From positions 3,231,001 to 3,295,000 of the forward strand of contig NZ_CP104467.1 of assembly GCF_025369935.1 (NCBI RefSeq): a stretch of DNA of 64,000 nucleotides. Reading direction: 5' to 3'. The position numbers were made by a program, and so were the translations under genes. Shown one piece after another: positions 1 through 6,935 of this stretch. Source of the DNA: Paenibacillus andongensis. Its GTDB lineage: Bacteria > Bacillota > Bacilli > Paenibacillales > NBRC-103111. Below the pieces are notes generated by a model. It made no database searches and had not been told where the DNA came from. It saw only the letters and a program-made list of their open reading frames with translations. How positions within the stretch are numbered: the stretch's first letter is position 1; the number at the start of each line of letters is the position of its first letter.

Positions 1-227
1 TCAGCATCATCAGGCAGCAGCCGCAGCTGCATCAGATTCGTTTCAATATTGAAATGAGCCATAACATCAAGTGCGGCAAGCTGTTGTTCTTCATTGCTAA
101 CAATAAGCATTTCTTTGTCGCGATCAAATAATTCAACTTTACCTGCGAGAGCTTTAACGATTTGTGCGTAAAATCCAGGTATTTTTCCTTCTGGCAGATC
201 CATCATCAGACCAATTTTCAGTTCCAT
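1..227 (-). CDS. Hypothetical protein, partial (C-terminus beyond window)
   Basis: An open frame runs leftwards from ATG at 227 to the window edge with no stop, giving 75 complete codons. The start is preceded by GAGGG about 5 bases upstream. The visible protein begins MELKIGLMMDLPEGKIPGFY and has no signal peptide or membrane segment; it is mixed acidic/hydrophobic and looks cytoplasmic. I do not recognise a family. It lies 37 bp downstream of, and on the same strand as, the coiled-coil exported protein, so the two may be cotranscribed. The competing ATG at 231 is in another frame that closes quickly. Confidence 0.6.
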   Translation of the reverse strand, partial: MELKIGLMMDLPEGKIPGFYAQIVKALAGKVELFDRDKEMLIVSNEEQQLAALDVMAHFNIETNLMQLRLLPDDA

Positions 228-264
228 TCATAGCCCTCACTTTACTTCGTTATCCTCTGCTACT

Positions 265-1359
265 TTACAGGGATAATTTAAGTTTTACAACTGCGATGCC
301 ATTCTTCGTCTCTACACTTACGACATCGAGATAATTAACTATTTTTTTGGGGATGAAACCAAGCTGGAATTCTTTCATAAAGTCTTCAATTGTGGTGTCA
401 GGCAGTTGGAAGCCGTTGAATTCAAGTTTATCCACAACAAAGCGGACTTCATTCATGTCGGGAAGTTCCTTCAAGATAAACATTCCTTGCAATGCAATTT
501 GTACATGATCTTTTTTACCTTTTGCAATGATCGACCCATCAGCAAATTCAAAATTCAAATTTTGCAAAAGTTCATTTTTTGAATGGAGATAAGCATTGAA
601 ATCCTTATCGCTAATCGTTATAACCGGATTTTTGATAGAAGATAAGTCCATAAATTTACTTTCTTTTGTTACATACTGTGGCAGCTCTCGGAAAGCCGAT
701 GATAAACTATTCAAGTACTCACGGAATAAAGGAATGCCTTCTTGTCTCCATTGGTCATTTAAGCTTTTAATTTGGGCTTCTATGACTTGTGCTTGTGTAC
801 TGACAGCTAGTTGTTTGTCTAGCTCTTCTTGAAGCTTTACGAGTCTCTCACGCTGTGTGAGGAATTTCTCTTTTGTTTTCTGCAGCTCGACGCGAGAAGA
901 ATCAAGTTCGGTTCGCAGGCTTGTCAATTTCTTAAATGATTCGGTGAAAGCTGATAAGGCGCGATGATCATTCGTAATAATCATTTGCAGATACTCGAAC
1001 ATTCGCAATGCATCCGTAAAGGAACTAACGGTAAACAGCAGCATCCAGATCGAATCTCGATCCCCTGTATAATAAGCTCTCAGCACTTTTCCGGCATGTT
1101 TTCGGGTGTTATCAACGTTGCTGTTCTGCTTAATGATATCTTGTTCATTTTGTTTGATTTGGGCAACGATGTTGGCATCTTGTTCATTTAATCGGCCTAC
1201 TTCTTTGTCAATTTCGAAAATGGTCAGCCCTTTTTGGACGAGATCTTTGGATTCGTCTTGTGTTGGGGTCTTTTCTTCTGCTGAGATTGGTTGAAGTGGC
1301 AGTGTTATTTGAGTTAGCAATAGTATGGACAACATCATAGCTACGAATTTATATGTCAT
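265..1359 (-). CDS. Exported coiled-coil protein with CwlO/PcsB-like N-terminal domain, no hydrolase domain
   Basis: 364 aa. Residues 1-27 form a Sec signal peptide (basic start, hydrophobic core, cleavage near SAEE). Residues about 45-190 are coiled coil with the pattern of the N-terminal domain of CwlO/PcsB-type peptidoglycan hydrolases: paired helices around a turn containing VLRAYYTGD and a short hydrophobic insert (WMLLFTVSSFTDALRMFEYL). In CwlO this domain contacts FtsEX and restrains the hydrolase. No NlpC/P60 or CHAP domain follows. The last ~110 residues are beta-rich, with paired phrases such as FEFADGSIIAKGKKD and VSVETKNGIAVVKLKL that recall lipid-binding-like YpmS/DUF2140 folds; that likeness is an inference. 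The ATG has TAGGGGGAG upstream. It lies downstream of the lipoprotein gene, separated by a terminator. A role as a non-enzymatic cell-wall regulator is plausible but unproven. Confidence 0.8.
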   Translation of the reverse strand: MTYKFVAMMLSILLLTQITLPLQPISAEEKTPTQDESKDLVQKGLTIFEIDKEVGRLNEQDANIVAQIKQNEQDIIKQNSNVDNTRKHAGKVLRAYYTGDRDSIWMLLFTVSSFTDALRMFEYLQMIITNDHRALSAFTESFKKLTSLRTELDSSRVELQKTKEKFLTQRERLVKLQEELDKQLAVSTQAQVIEAQIKSLNDQWRQEGIPLFREYLNSLSSAFRELPQYVTKESKFMDLSSIKNPVITISDKDFNAYLHSKNELLQNLNFEFADGSIIAKGKKDHVQIALQGMFILKELPDMNEVRFVVDKLEFNGFQLPDTTIEDFMKEFQLGFIPKKIVNYLDVVSVETKNGIAVVKLKLSL

Positions 1360-1413
1360 TGAACGAATTCTCCCCCTAAGAACAGATTATCATATTTCTA
1401 TTAAATGAAGCAC

Positions 1414-1449
1414 AAAAAAATACTTACCTCTGGGGAAGAGGTAAGTATT
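1414..1449 (-). terminator. Rho-independent terminator of the lipoprotein gene
   Basis: A perfect 12-bp stem (AATACTTACCTC at 1419-1430 against GAGGTAAGTATT at 1438-1449) with a 7-nt loop. On the minus strand it is followed by a run of seven T. It lies 11 bp after the lipoprotein stop codon and separates that gene from the coiled-coil gene downstream. Confidence 0.9.
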
Positions 1450-1460
1450 TGGCCTTACAT

Positions 1461-2426
1461 CTATTTTTTTGACGGTGTAATTAATTTAAGGATTTCATCA
1501 AAGCTTTTAACGTTTTTCGGTATTTCTTTCGTTAATGGAGAAGCTTGATTGATAGCGTCGTAGGTTTGGTGAATGAGGATATGGTTATCCTGCACTTTGC
1601 CGTCCAATGTGATGGTGAAACTTACATCAATCGTTTGGTCGCGGATAAAACCAGTGTCATCAATGGCGACAACCATTTTACCCGGAGCTTTGAGCTGAAT
1701 GAGATTTGCTTGATTTTTTTTGAATTGTTCGGCTTTATCAGCAGTAAGGAATCCATTGTTTTGTAACTGCCCAATAAACTCTGGAAGCTTTGTTTGCAGC
1801 AGCGTATTCAATTCTTTTTCATTTTTACTAGTAAGTTCAACGCTGATGGATTTGGCAGAAGATCCGTCTTTCAACTTAACCGGTTCTTTGGCTTCTTTAT
1901 ACCATTTTGGGTCAATCCCGCTAAATATTAGATTACCAAGTGTCGTTGACAATTGAGAAGTATTTTTCAAAGTATCTACCGTTAAGGGGCTTGAACTGTT
2001 CTGACTCATTTTTTGTAGATCGATTGCATAGTACTCGTCAGCTGTTTTATTTAATGCTGGCATATTAAAATACAATTTGCTATCTTTAATGAGAATTGGA
2101 ATCTCAAAAGGGGATGTTGAGCCCTTAGGTGTAATTTTCAAGTCCGTCTGAAACTGGAGTGGATCCACATTGCTAATGCCCTTCCAATCGATTGTGCTTT
2201 CTCTGACCAAAGATAACAGCCCGTTCGACAAAGGGTTTGACGATTTCATCAATCCATCGCTTATAGCTAATGTTGTGCTCCCGTCGAAGATGTAAGATTT
2301 CATTTCCTTTTGTTTGTTTAGTGATTGTTCGAGTGCTTCTTTGACCTTCGTGTTGTCTGTACAAGCTGTCAACGATATAAGGCTGAACGCCGTTACCGCT
2401 GTTAAGGTAATCCACTTCTTTGACAT
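1461..2426 (-). CDS. Lipoprotein, DUF6612/LprG-like
   Basis: 321 aa from ATG 2426. This start is preferred over longer in-frame options because AAGGAGAG sits 9 bases upstream and it begins a classical lipoprotein signal (MSKKWITLTAVTAFSLISL) with the lipobox LTAC, lipidated Cys at residue 22. The mature protein is a single soluble domain with alternating beta phrases (WKGISNVDPLQFQTDLKITP, KMVVAIDDTGFIRDQTIDVS) as in DUF6612 / LppX-LprG-like half-barrel lipoproteins, which may bind lipid; the fold is inferred from pattern only. It is probably anchored on the outer face of the membrane. It is divergent from the methyltransferase gene with 89 bp between starts, and is ended by the terminator at 1414-1449. 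Confidence 0.8.
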   Translation of the reverse strand: MSKKWITLTAVTAFSLISLTACTDNTKVKEALEQSLNKQKEMKSYIFDGSTTLAISDGLMKSSNPLSNGLLSLVRESTIDWKGISNVDPLQFQTDLKITPKGSTSPFEIPILIKDSKLYFNMPALNKTADEYYAIDLQKMSQNSSSPLTVDTLKNTSQLSTTLGNLIFSGIDPKWYKEAKEPVKLKDGSSAKSISVELTSKNEKELNTLLQTKLPEFIGQLQNNGFLTADKAEQFKKNQANLIQLKAPGKMVVAIDDTGFIRDQTIDVSFTITLDGKVQDNHILIHQTYDAINQASPLTKEIPKNVKSFDEILKLITPSKK

Positions 2427-2515
2427 GCTTTGCTGTCTCTCCTTCCATAAATCCTTCTTCATTATAATGGTTTCTCTATGTTTTGTCTTTAAGTAAAGAA
2501 TTGGAGGGTTCTTCA

Positions 2516-3667
2516 TTGAATCATCAGCTCGGACACCCAGGTGTTGTGACTGCCTTGAAAGAGGCAATTCAGTCAGCAGAATTTCAAGCCATCACGTTCA
2601 GAGACTATATGGAAATTTGTCTATATAGTGAGCCCTATGGATATTATCGAAATGAGAGAACAAAAATCGGTAAAAAAGGTGATTTCTACACAAGTTCCTC
2701 TATTGGTTCAGTAATGGGGGAAATGGTGGCCTCTTTTATTTGTACGCAGCTGCATAATGAAACTACGGATACAGAACCCGTTCATATCGTTGAATGGGGA
2801 GGGGGCAACGGGCGAATGGCCCTTCATATCATGGGTGAAATAAAGCGAACTGAACCCGCCATATATGCTCGGTTAACCTACACAATCATTGAATCTAGCG
2901 GTTATCATCGTGAGCAGCAGCGAATACTGCTTGAAGAACACGCCCAAGTTATTCAATTTGCAAGTGAAACAGAATGGTTGGCTCAGGCGCCGCAAGATCA
3001 GCTTTATGTTCTTGCGAATGAGCTGTTGGATGCTTTCCCAGTCCACCGAATTCGTTATAAAGATGTGCTTTTTCAAGAGTCCTATGTGAAATGGCAAGAG
3101 GAAGAACAAATTTTTCAAGAAATTTGGCTTCCTATCAGTTCCCAACATATATTAGACTTCCTAGAACGTTCCAAAGTTCAATGGCTGGATGGTCAAATAG
3201 GGGAGATCAATCTTGATGCTGAGAGTTGGGTCTCACGTGTAGCTGGACGGATCCGAAGCGGGAGCTGCATCATCATTGATTATGGCGATATAGAAGAAGA
3301 ACTATTCGCTCCTCACCGTTATAGTGGAACATTCATGTGCTATCGCAATCACCAAGCTCAGGATGCCCCGTTCTTCCACCAGGGTGAACAGGATATGACA
3401 TCGCATGTTAATTTTAGTTCATGCCAATTAGCTGCAAGTCAGAATGGCTTCACACACTGCAAGCTCCAGACGCAACGGGAGTTTCTGGTTGAGCAAGGGA
3501 TTTTACAAAGGCTTCAAAACCACTATGATCCGAACCCATTCAGTGAAGTGTCTAAGCGGAACCGCTCAATTCGGCAATTGCTGCTAAGTGATCAAATGAG
3601 TGAGCTATTTAAAGTATTTATCGCAAGCAAGCATACTCTTCTCAATGAAAAAAAGGTGAGCCGCTGA
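2516..3667 (+). CDS. Class I SAM-dependent methyltransferase, MidA/NDUFAF7 (DUF185) family
   Basis: 383 aa from TTG 2516, chosen because GGAGGG at 2503-2508 lies 7 bases upstream; a TTG at 2483 is in frame but has no ribosome binding site. Family hallmarks are ITFRDYMEICLYSEPYGYY near the start, the glycine-rich SAM loop VEWGGGNGRMA (residues ~89-99), ANELLDAFPVHR in the middle and IIDYGD (~260-265). The mitochondrial relative NDUFAF7 methylates an arginine of complex I; targets in Firmicutes are not established. The gene stands alone between a divergent lipoprotein gene and a convergent DUF2626 gene, so context does not give its substrate. Its last codons form the left arm of a terminator. 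Confidence 0.87.
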   Translation: MNHQLGHPGVVTALKEAIQSAEFQAITFRDYMEICLYSEPYGYYRNERTKIGKKGDFYTSSSIGSVMGEMVASFICTQLHNETTDTEPVHIVEWGGGNGRMALHIMGEIKRTEPAIYARLTYTIIESSGYHREQQRILLEEHAQVIQFASETEWLAQAPQDQLYVLANELLDAFPVHRIRYKDVLFQESYVKWQEEEQIFQEIWLPISSQHILDFLERSKVQWLDGQIGEINLDAESWVSRVAGRIRSGSCIIIDYGDIEEELFAPHRYSGTFMCYRNHQAQDAPFFHQGEQDMTSHVNFSSCQLAASQNGFTHCKLQTQREFLVEQGILQRLQNHYDPNPFSEVSKRNRSIRQLLLSDQMSELFKVFIASKHTLLNEKKVSR

Positions 3668-3691
3668 GTAACAGTCGGTTCACCTTTTTGC
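3652..3691. terminator. Bidirectional terminator overlapping the methyltransferase 3' end
   Basis: AAAGGTGAGCCG (3652-3663) pairs with CGGTTCACCTTT (3676-3687), one G-T pair, with a 12-nt loop that contains the TGA stop of the methyltransferase. T-rich on the + strand and A-rich before the left arm, so it can serve both convergent genes. Confidence 0.85.
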
Positions 3692-3712
3692 TTGTTGTTA
3701 TTGTTGTGGGGT

Positions 3713-3943
3713 TTAGACAGACATTTTGAAAAATGACCAATACGTAAATCCGCTGAAGGAAATAATCATATATCCCCAGAACAACAATATGTAAGTTCGT
3801 TCTGACAAGCGCATATAGCCTAGAATGACGAATACGGCAGTTTGAAAAAAGAAAATCAGAGACATAGGTATCATATCGCCAGCTAAGCTCATCAGTGCGA
3901 TAACAAGTGTCCAAAAACCTAGAACCCGAAACATGCGATCCAT
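3713..3943 (-). CDS. yqgY: DUF2626 (YqgY-like) small membrane protein
   Basis: 76 aa, beginning MDRMFRVLGFWTLVIALMSL, which closely follows the B. subtilis YqgY/DUF2626 pattern (MDRM-RVLGFW, FFFQTAVFVILGY, LSER-Y). Three hydrophobic stretches (residues ~7-22, ~28-43, ~50-70) predict an integral membrane protein of unknown function. The ATG at 3943 has GAGGGGG upstream; a longer frame to 3977 is rejected because it leaves the family start and lacks a ribosome binding site. The gene has its own promoter with an elaborate palindrome (3992-4032) and converges on the methyltransferase gene. Confidence 0.85.
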   Translation of the reverse strand: MDRMFRVLGFWTLVIALMSLAGDMIPMSLIFFFQTAVFVILGYMRLSERTYILLFWGYMIISFSGFTYWSFFKMSV

Positions 3944-3991
3944 TCTCGTAACATCCCCCTCTCATACCACGTTGCACTTTAACTACAACAC

Positions 3992-4032
3992 ATTATACCG
4001 TTTGAAATGAACGGTGTAAACCGTCAAACGGT
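3992..4032 (-). promoter_or_regulatory. SigA-type promoter overlapped by a compound palindrome (candidate operator)
   Basis: On the minus strand TTTACA (complement of 4015-4020) and TATAAT (complement of 3992-3997) are separated by 17 bp. The same DNA holds an outer inverted repeat, ACCGTTTGA (3997-4005) with TCAAACGGT (4024-4032), and an inner one, ACGGT (4011-4015) with ACCGT (4020-4024). The repeats cover the -35, the spacer and the edge of the -10, as expected for a repressor site of the DUF2626 gene. The binding protein is unknown. Confidence 0.65.
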
Positions 4033-4181
4033 GACGAAATTGAAAACATTTCATCAGATAGGTGTAGTATGTCTTTTTATCAAGATCCCATGTATGAGTG
4101 ATAAAAAATTTGGCAATACCATTTAGTATCAAATAGATTCTATGAACTCTAGTACGGGCATAGAAATAATAATAATGGCAC

Positions 4182-4216
4182 GAATCAATTTATCCCTGCT
4201 CTCTACGAATTGATTC
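4182..4216. other. Hairpin in the long intergenic region upstream of the rsfA-like gene
   Basis: GAATCAATT (4182-4190) pairs with AATTGATTC (4208-4216), 9 bp perfect, followed by TTTATTAT. It could be a weak terminator or a leader structure. The rest of 4033-4181 is AT-rich and I see no gene in it. Confidence 0.5.
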
Positions 4217-4239
4217 TTTATTATGATGCATCCCCAATA

Positions 4240-4372
4240 GGTGAGACTTTGAACTACGCCAAAGATCCCACAGAGGAGAGACTTTGCCTACACCAAAGAT
4301 CCCACAAAGGAGAGACTTTGCCTACACCAAAGATCCCACAAAGGAGAGACTTTGCCTACACCAAAGATCCCT
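4240..4372 (+). repeat. Tandem hairpin repeat, family C (four copies) before the rsfA-like gene
   Basis: Four copies of a unit with CTTTG-n7/8-CAAAG-ATCCC: CTTTG at 4247, 4282, 4316 and 4350, so periods of 35, 34 and 34 bp. The inner copies are nearly identical (AAAGGAGAGACTTTGCCTAC). Each copy contains its own GGAGAG. The last copy runs through TATATTATGTT into the AGGAGG of the next gene. A single related copy precedes pyrC at 59695. Confidence 0.9.
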
Positions 4373-4397
4373 ATATTATGTTAGGAGGTTCGACCAT

Positions 4398-5051
4398 ATG
4401 TCAGCAATTAGACAAGATGCTTGGAGCGATGAAGACGACTTAATCTTAGCGGAAGTGACACTGCGTCACATACGAGAGGGAAGTACACAATTATCTGCAT
4501 TCGAAGAAGTTGGAGAACGCATTGGGCGTACTGCAGCAGCATGTGGATTCCGTTGGAACAGTTTTGTAAGGAAAAAATATGAAGCGGCTATACAGATAGC
4601 CAAAGCGCAGCGTCAAAAAAGAACGCAGCTCAAAAAGCATGCAGCCGTCTCGATTTCCGGTTCTTCTTCCATTGGACTTCTTGATGGACCTGAGTTATCA
4701 TCGGGCAAAGTAGAGACATTCACGGAAGAAACATTATCGATCGATGCTGTAATCCGTTTTTTGAGACAATGGAGAAATACATACCAAGATATGAATCGTC
4801 ATATTAAAAATTTAGAAAAAGAACTGCAAGACAAAGAGGACGAACTAGATAGACTTGGCAGAGAAAACAACAAGTTGAATAAGCAGGTTAATGAAGTAGA
4901 GACGGATTATCGTGTTGTGAATGATGATTATAAAGCATTGATTCAAATTATGGATCGTGCTAGGAAAATGGCCTTCCTTGTTGAAGAAGAGGAAGAAGAG
5001 AAGCCGCGGTTCAAAATGGATGCAAACGGTAACCTGGAAAGAGTAGATTGA
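4398..5051 (+). CDS. RsfA/YlbO-family Myb-like transcriptional regulator
   Basis: 217 aa from ATG 4398, with AGGAGG 10 bases upstream; in-frame upstream ATGs fall inside the tandem repeat and are rejected. Residues ~3-60 form a SANT/Myb-type DNA-binding domain (QDAWSDEDDLILAEVTLRHI, then GRTAAACGFRWNSFVRKKYE), as in B. subtilis RsfA (prespore sigma-F regulator) and YlbO. Residues ~125-190 are a long charged coiled coil, probably for dimerisation. A downstream panE matches the B. subtilis ylbO-ylbQ order, so YlbO is the nearer match by context. Sporulation control is inferred from the family. Confidence 0.85.
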   Translation: MSAIRQDAWSDEDDLILAEVTLRHIREGSTQLSAFEEVGERIGRTAAACGFRWNSFVRKKYEAAIQIAKAQRQKRTQLKKHAAVSISGSSSIGLLDGPELSSGKVETFTEETLSIDAVIRFLRQWRNTYQDMNRHIKNLEKELQDKEDELDRLGRENNKLNKQVNEVETDYRVVNDDYKALIQIMDRARKMAFLVEEEEEEKPRFKMDANGNLERVD

Positions 5052-5093
5052 GTTGCCCTCCATCCTTACATATAGAAGCTTCAGAACAAGGAG

Positions 5094-5117
5094 AGCCCTT
5101 GGACTGGGGCTTTTTTG
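5094..5117 (+). terminator. Terminator of the rsfA-like gene
   Basis: AGCCC (5094-5098) pairs with GGGCT (5107-5111), followed by TTTTTTG. The stem is short but GC-rich and lies 43 bp after the stop codon. Confidence 0.7.
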
Positions 5118-5126
5118 TTGTATAAT
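5099..5126 (+). promoter_or_regulatory. Predicted SigA promoter of panE
   Basis: TTGGAC (5099-5104) and TATAAT (5121-5126) with a 16-bp spacer. The -35 lies in the loop of the preceding terminator, a compact overlap. Confidence 0.6.
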
Positions 5127-5155
5127 GGGGATTACAAGAAAAGGGGGGAAATGAG

Positions 5156-6103
5156 ATGCACATTCTGATTGTTGGTGCAGGCTCTTTAGGGCTTCTATTC
5201 GCTGCGAAGTTGTCTGCTGTTTGTGAACATATGACAGTTCTTGCAAGATCAAGAGAACAAGCAGATGCGCTAGCTCAGAAGGGGATTGAGTTGGTTGGAA
5301 CTGCAGAGTCAATTAGGACTACTCGTAGTGGAGTCATAGATTTTCGCTACTATATAGAAGAAGCGGAAACGGCTAATTCAACTTTACATCATTTTGATTA
5401 CATATTTCTCATGGTCAAACAGCCTGCTATTTCACAAGAACTAATAAACAATCTGAAGTCTCAAATGTCTGAAGACACCTATGTAATAAGTTTCCAGAAC
5501 GGAATAGGGCACGAAATGAGGTTAGGTGAAGAGCTTGGGCGGGAAAGCTTGCTGCTTGCTGTAACGACGGAAGGGGCTAGACGAGAGAGCTTAACGGCCG
5601 TTACGCACACAGGACATGGCGTCAGTTATATAGGAAAAACAGAAGATTCAGACCATACTGTAAATTCAACACATATTTTGTTAGTTGAGATGCTTGAGAA
5701 GGCAGGATTTCATACAATGATGTCGAAGAACATCAATGTAAGGATTTGGAGCAAGTTGACGATAAATGCAGTAATTAATCCGCTTACGGCAATTTTACGT
5801 GTGAAAAACGGAGATCTGCTGCTCTCACCTTGGACGCGCAAACTCATGAATAACCTTTATCAAGAAGCTCGTTTGGTGGCTACGGCCAAGGGGGTTTTAC
5901 TACCTGATGAGCTATGGGACACGCTGCTTAGCGTCTGCGAAGCCACAAGCCAAAATCATTCATCTATGCTTCAGGATATTGAACAGTCCCGACGTACGGA
6001 GATCGATCATATTAACGGAAGTCTAGTGAAAATGGCAATAGAATTAAATCTTGAGATTCCGACTCACCAAACCGTTTACCAATTAGTGAAAGCCCTTGAA
6101 TAA
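5156..6103 (+). CDS. panE: 2-dehydropantoate 2-reductase (ketopantoate reductase)
   Basis: 315 aa. Reduces 2-dehydropantoate to pantoate with NADPH in pantothenate/CoA synthesis. The N-terminus carries the Rossmann motif MHILIVGAGSLGLLFAAKL; the family phrases LMVKQPA (~residues 87-93) and SFQNGIGHE (~residues 112-120) follow. The C-terminal helical domain has KLTINAVINPLTAILRVKNG with the catalytic Lys, and SMLQDIEQSRRTEIDHINGS with its E-I-D-I-N-G signature. Length is normal. The ATG has AAGGGGGGAAAT upstream. DUF3397 follows after 14 bp, so the two probably form an operon. Confidence 0.93.
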   Translation: MHILIVGAGSLGLLFAAKLSAVCEHMTVLARSREQADALAQKGIELVGTAESIRTTRSGVIDFRYYIEEAETANSTLHHFDYIFLMVKQPAISQELINNLKSQMSEDTYVISFQNGIGHEMRLGEELGRESLLLAVTTEGARRESLTAVTHTGHGVSYIGKTEDSDHTVNSTHILLVEMLEKAGFHTMMSKNINVRIWSKLTINAVINPLTAILRVKNGDLLLSPWTRKLMNNLYQEARLVATAKGVLLPDELWDTLLSVCEATSQNHSSMLQDIEQSRRTEIDHINGSLVKMAIELNLEIPTHQTVYQLVKALE

Positions 6104-6117
6104 GTAGGTGATTCTTA

Positions 6118-6519
6118 ATGATGAATGTACTAGCCAGTTGGATATCCACGATATATGCAGCCTTAGCAGTGGCGCCGTTTATTACGTTTATCCTTTTGTG
6201 GTTTCTAGTTTTTGTTTTTCTTAGAGATAAGAAAATGACAACAAGACTTACCATGGATGTGACGACGTTATTTCTGCTAGGCTCTGTTTCTTTGATGTGG
6301 AATCAACTTTTTCATACGAATTTTGGTTTCTGGCTAATTGCGCTCGTGCTGCTCATCGCTTTTGGAATCATTGGTGGTTATCAGACGCATTTGAAAGGGA
6401 AAACAGAATTATTAAAGGTTAGCAGAGTAGTATGGAGACTTAGTTTTCTGGGTCTATCAGCACTTTATATCTTGCTATTTTTCCTGCATATAGGGAGAAA
6501 TTATATATTTTCGACCTAA
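6118..6519 (+). CDS. DUF3397 integral membrane protein
   Basis: 133 aa with four predicted transmembrane segments (about residues 14-36, 48-62, 68-86 and 108-127) and short polar loops containing RDKKMTTRL and HLKGKTELLK. The pattern fits DUF3397, a small Bacillales membrane family of unknown function. The ATG has TAGGTGA 7 bases upstream. It lies directly downstream of panE and upstream of the opp leader. I infer no function. Confidence 0.75.
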   Translation: MMNVLASWISTIYAALAVAPFITFILLWFLVFVFLRDKKMTTRLTMDVTTLFLLGSVSLMWNQLFHTNFGFWLIALVLLIAFGIIGGYQTHLKGKTELLKVSRVVWRLSFLGLSALYILLFFLHIGRNYIFST

Positions 6520-6935
6520 TCAAGACAAGTTTGTGGAAATATTGTGAATAAATCAATTTTTAGCATGTGTTTGTAATATTTATTTAAGAATTGTAGAAAA
6601 TAACAATGAAATCCGTCTAGATTTTATTGACCGATGGTTGTATAATTAGAAACCGTAAAGGACATTCTTCTTCATATTATTTTAACAAAGGTGAATTAAA
6701 ATATTATCGAAGTGAATGGAAATTAAAATTAGCTCTGGACAAAGCATAGTTATATGTTATAATTCCTTGCGTAGACTCTAGTAAATTTTTTTACCAGAGG
6801 TTCAAGTCAGATATGCTGACATGTGTGAAGCGGTTTCATTTGTTCTTGGGTTGAAGGTGTAAGGTTTATGTTAGTAAAACTATCAAAACACCTAACCATA
6901 GATGTTTAGATACATATTTTAAAGGAGGAGTTAAT
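6520..6935 (+). promoter_or_regulatory. Promoter and long 5' leader of the opp operon
   Basis: No gene is seen. A good promoter, CTGGAC (6735-6740)-17 bp-TATAAT (6758-6763), places transcription start near 6770, leaving a leader of about 165 nt. The leader opens with a hairpin (CTCTAGTAAA/TTTACCAGAG, one mismatch, around 6776-6800), then GTCAG-ATATG-CTGAC (6806-6820). TGAAGCGGTTTCA at 6826-6838 resembles a CcpA cre site shortened by one base. 6520-6734 is AT-rich; TTGACC (6627) and TATAAT (6641) there are too close together to be a promoter pair. Confidence 0.6.

Noticed and set aside
4240..4372. CRISPR array
   Set aside because: Four tandem 34-bp units without unique spacers; the repeats adjoin one another and end in a ribosome binding site.
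4210..4443. Open frames through the family C repeat before the rsfA-like gene
   Set aside because: They encode a repetitive peptide (CLHQRSHK-type) produced by the DNA repeat, and AGGAGG with ATG 4398 gives the true start.
6627..6646. Promoter TTGACC/TATAAT upstream of oppA
   Set aside because: Only 8 bp separate the two hexamers; the pair at 6735-6763 is correctly spaced.
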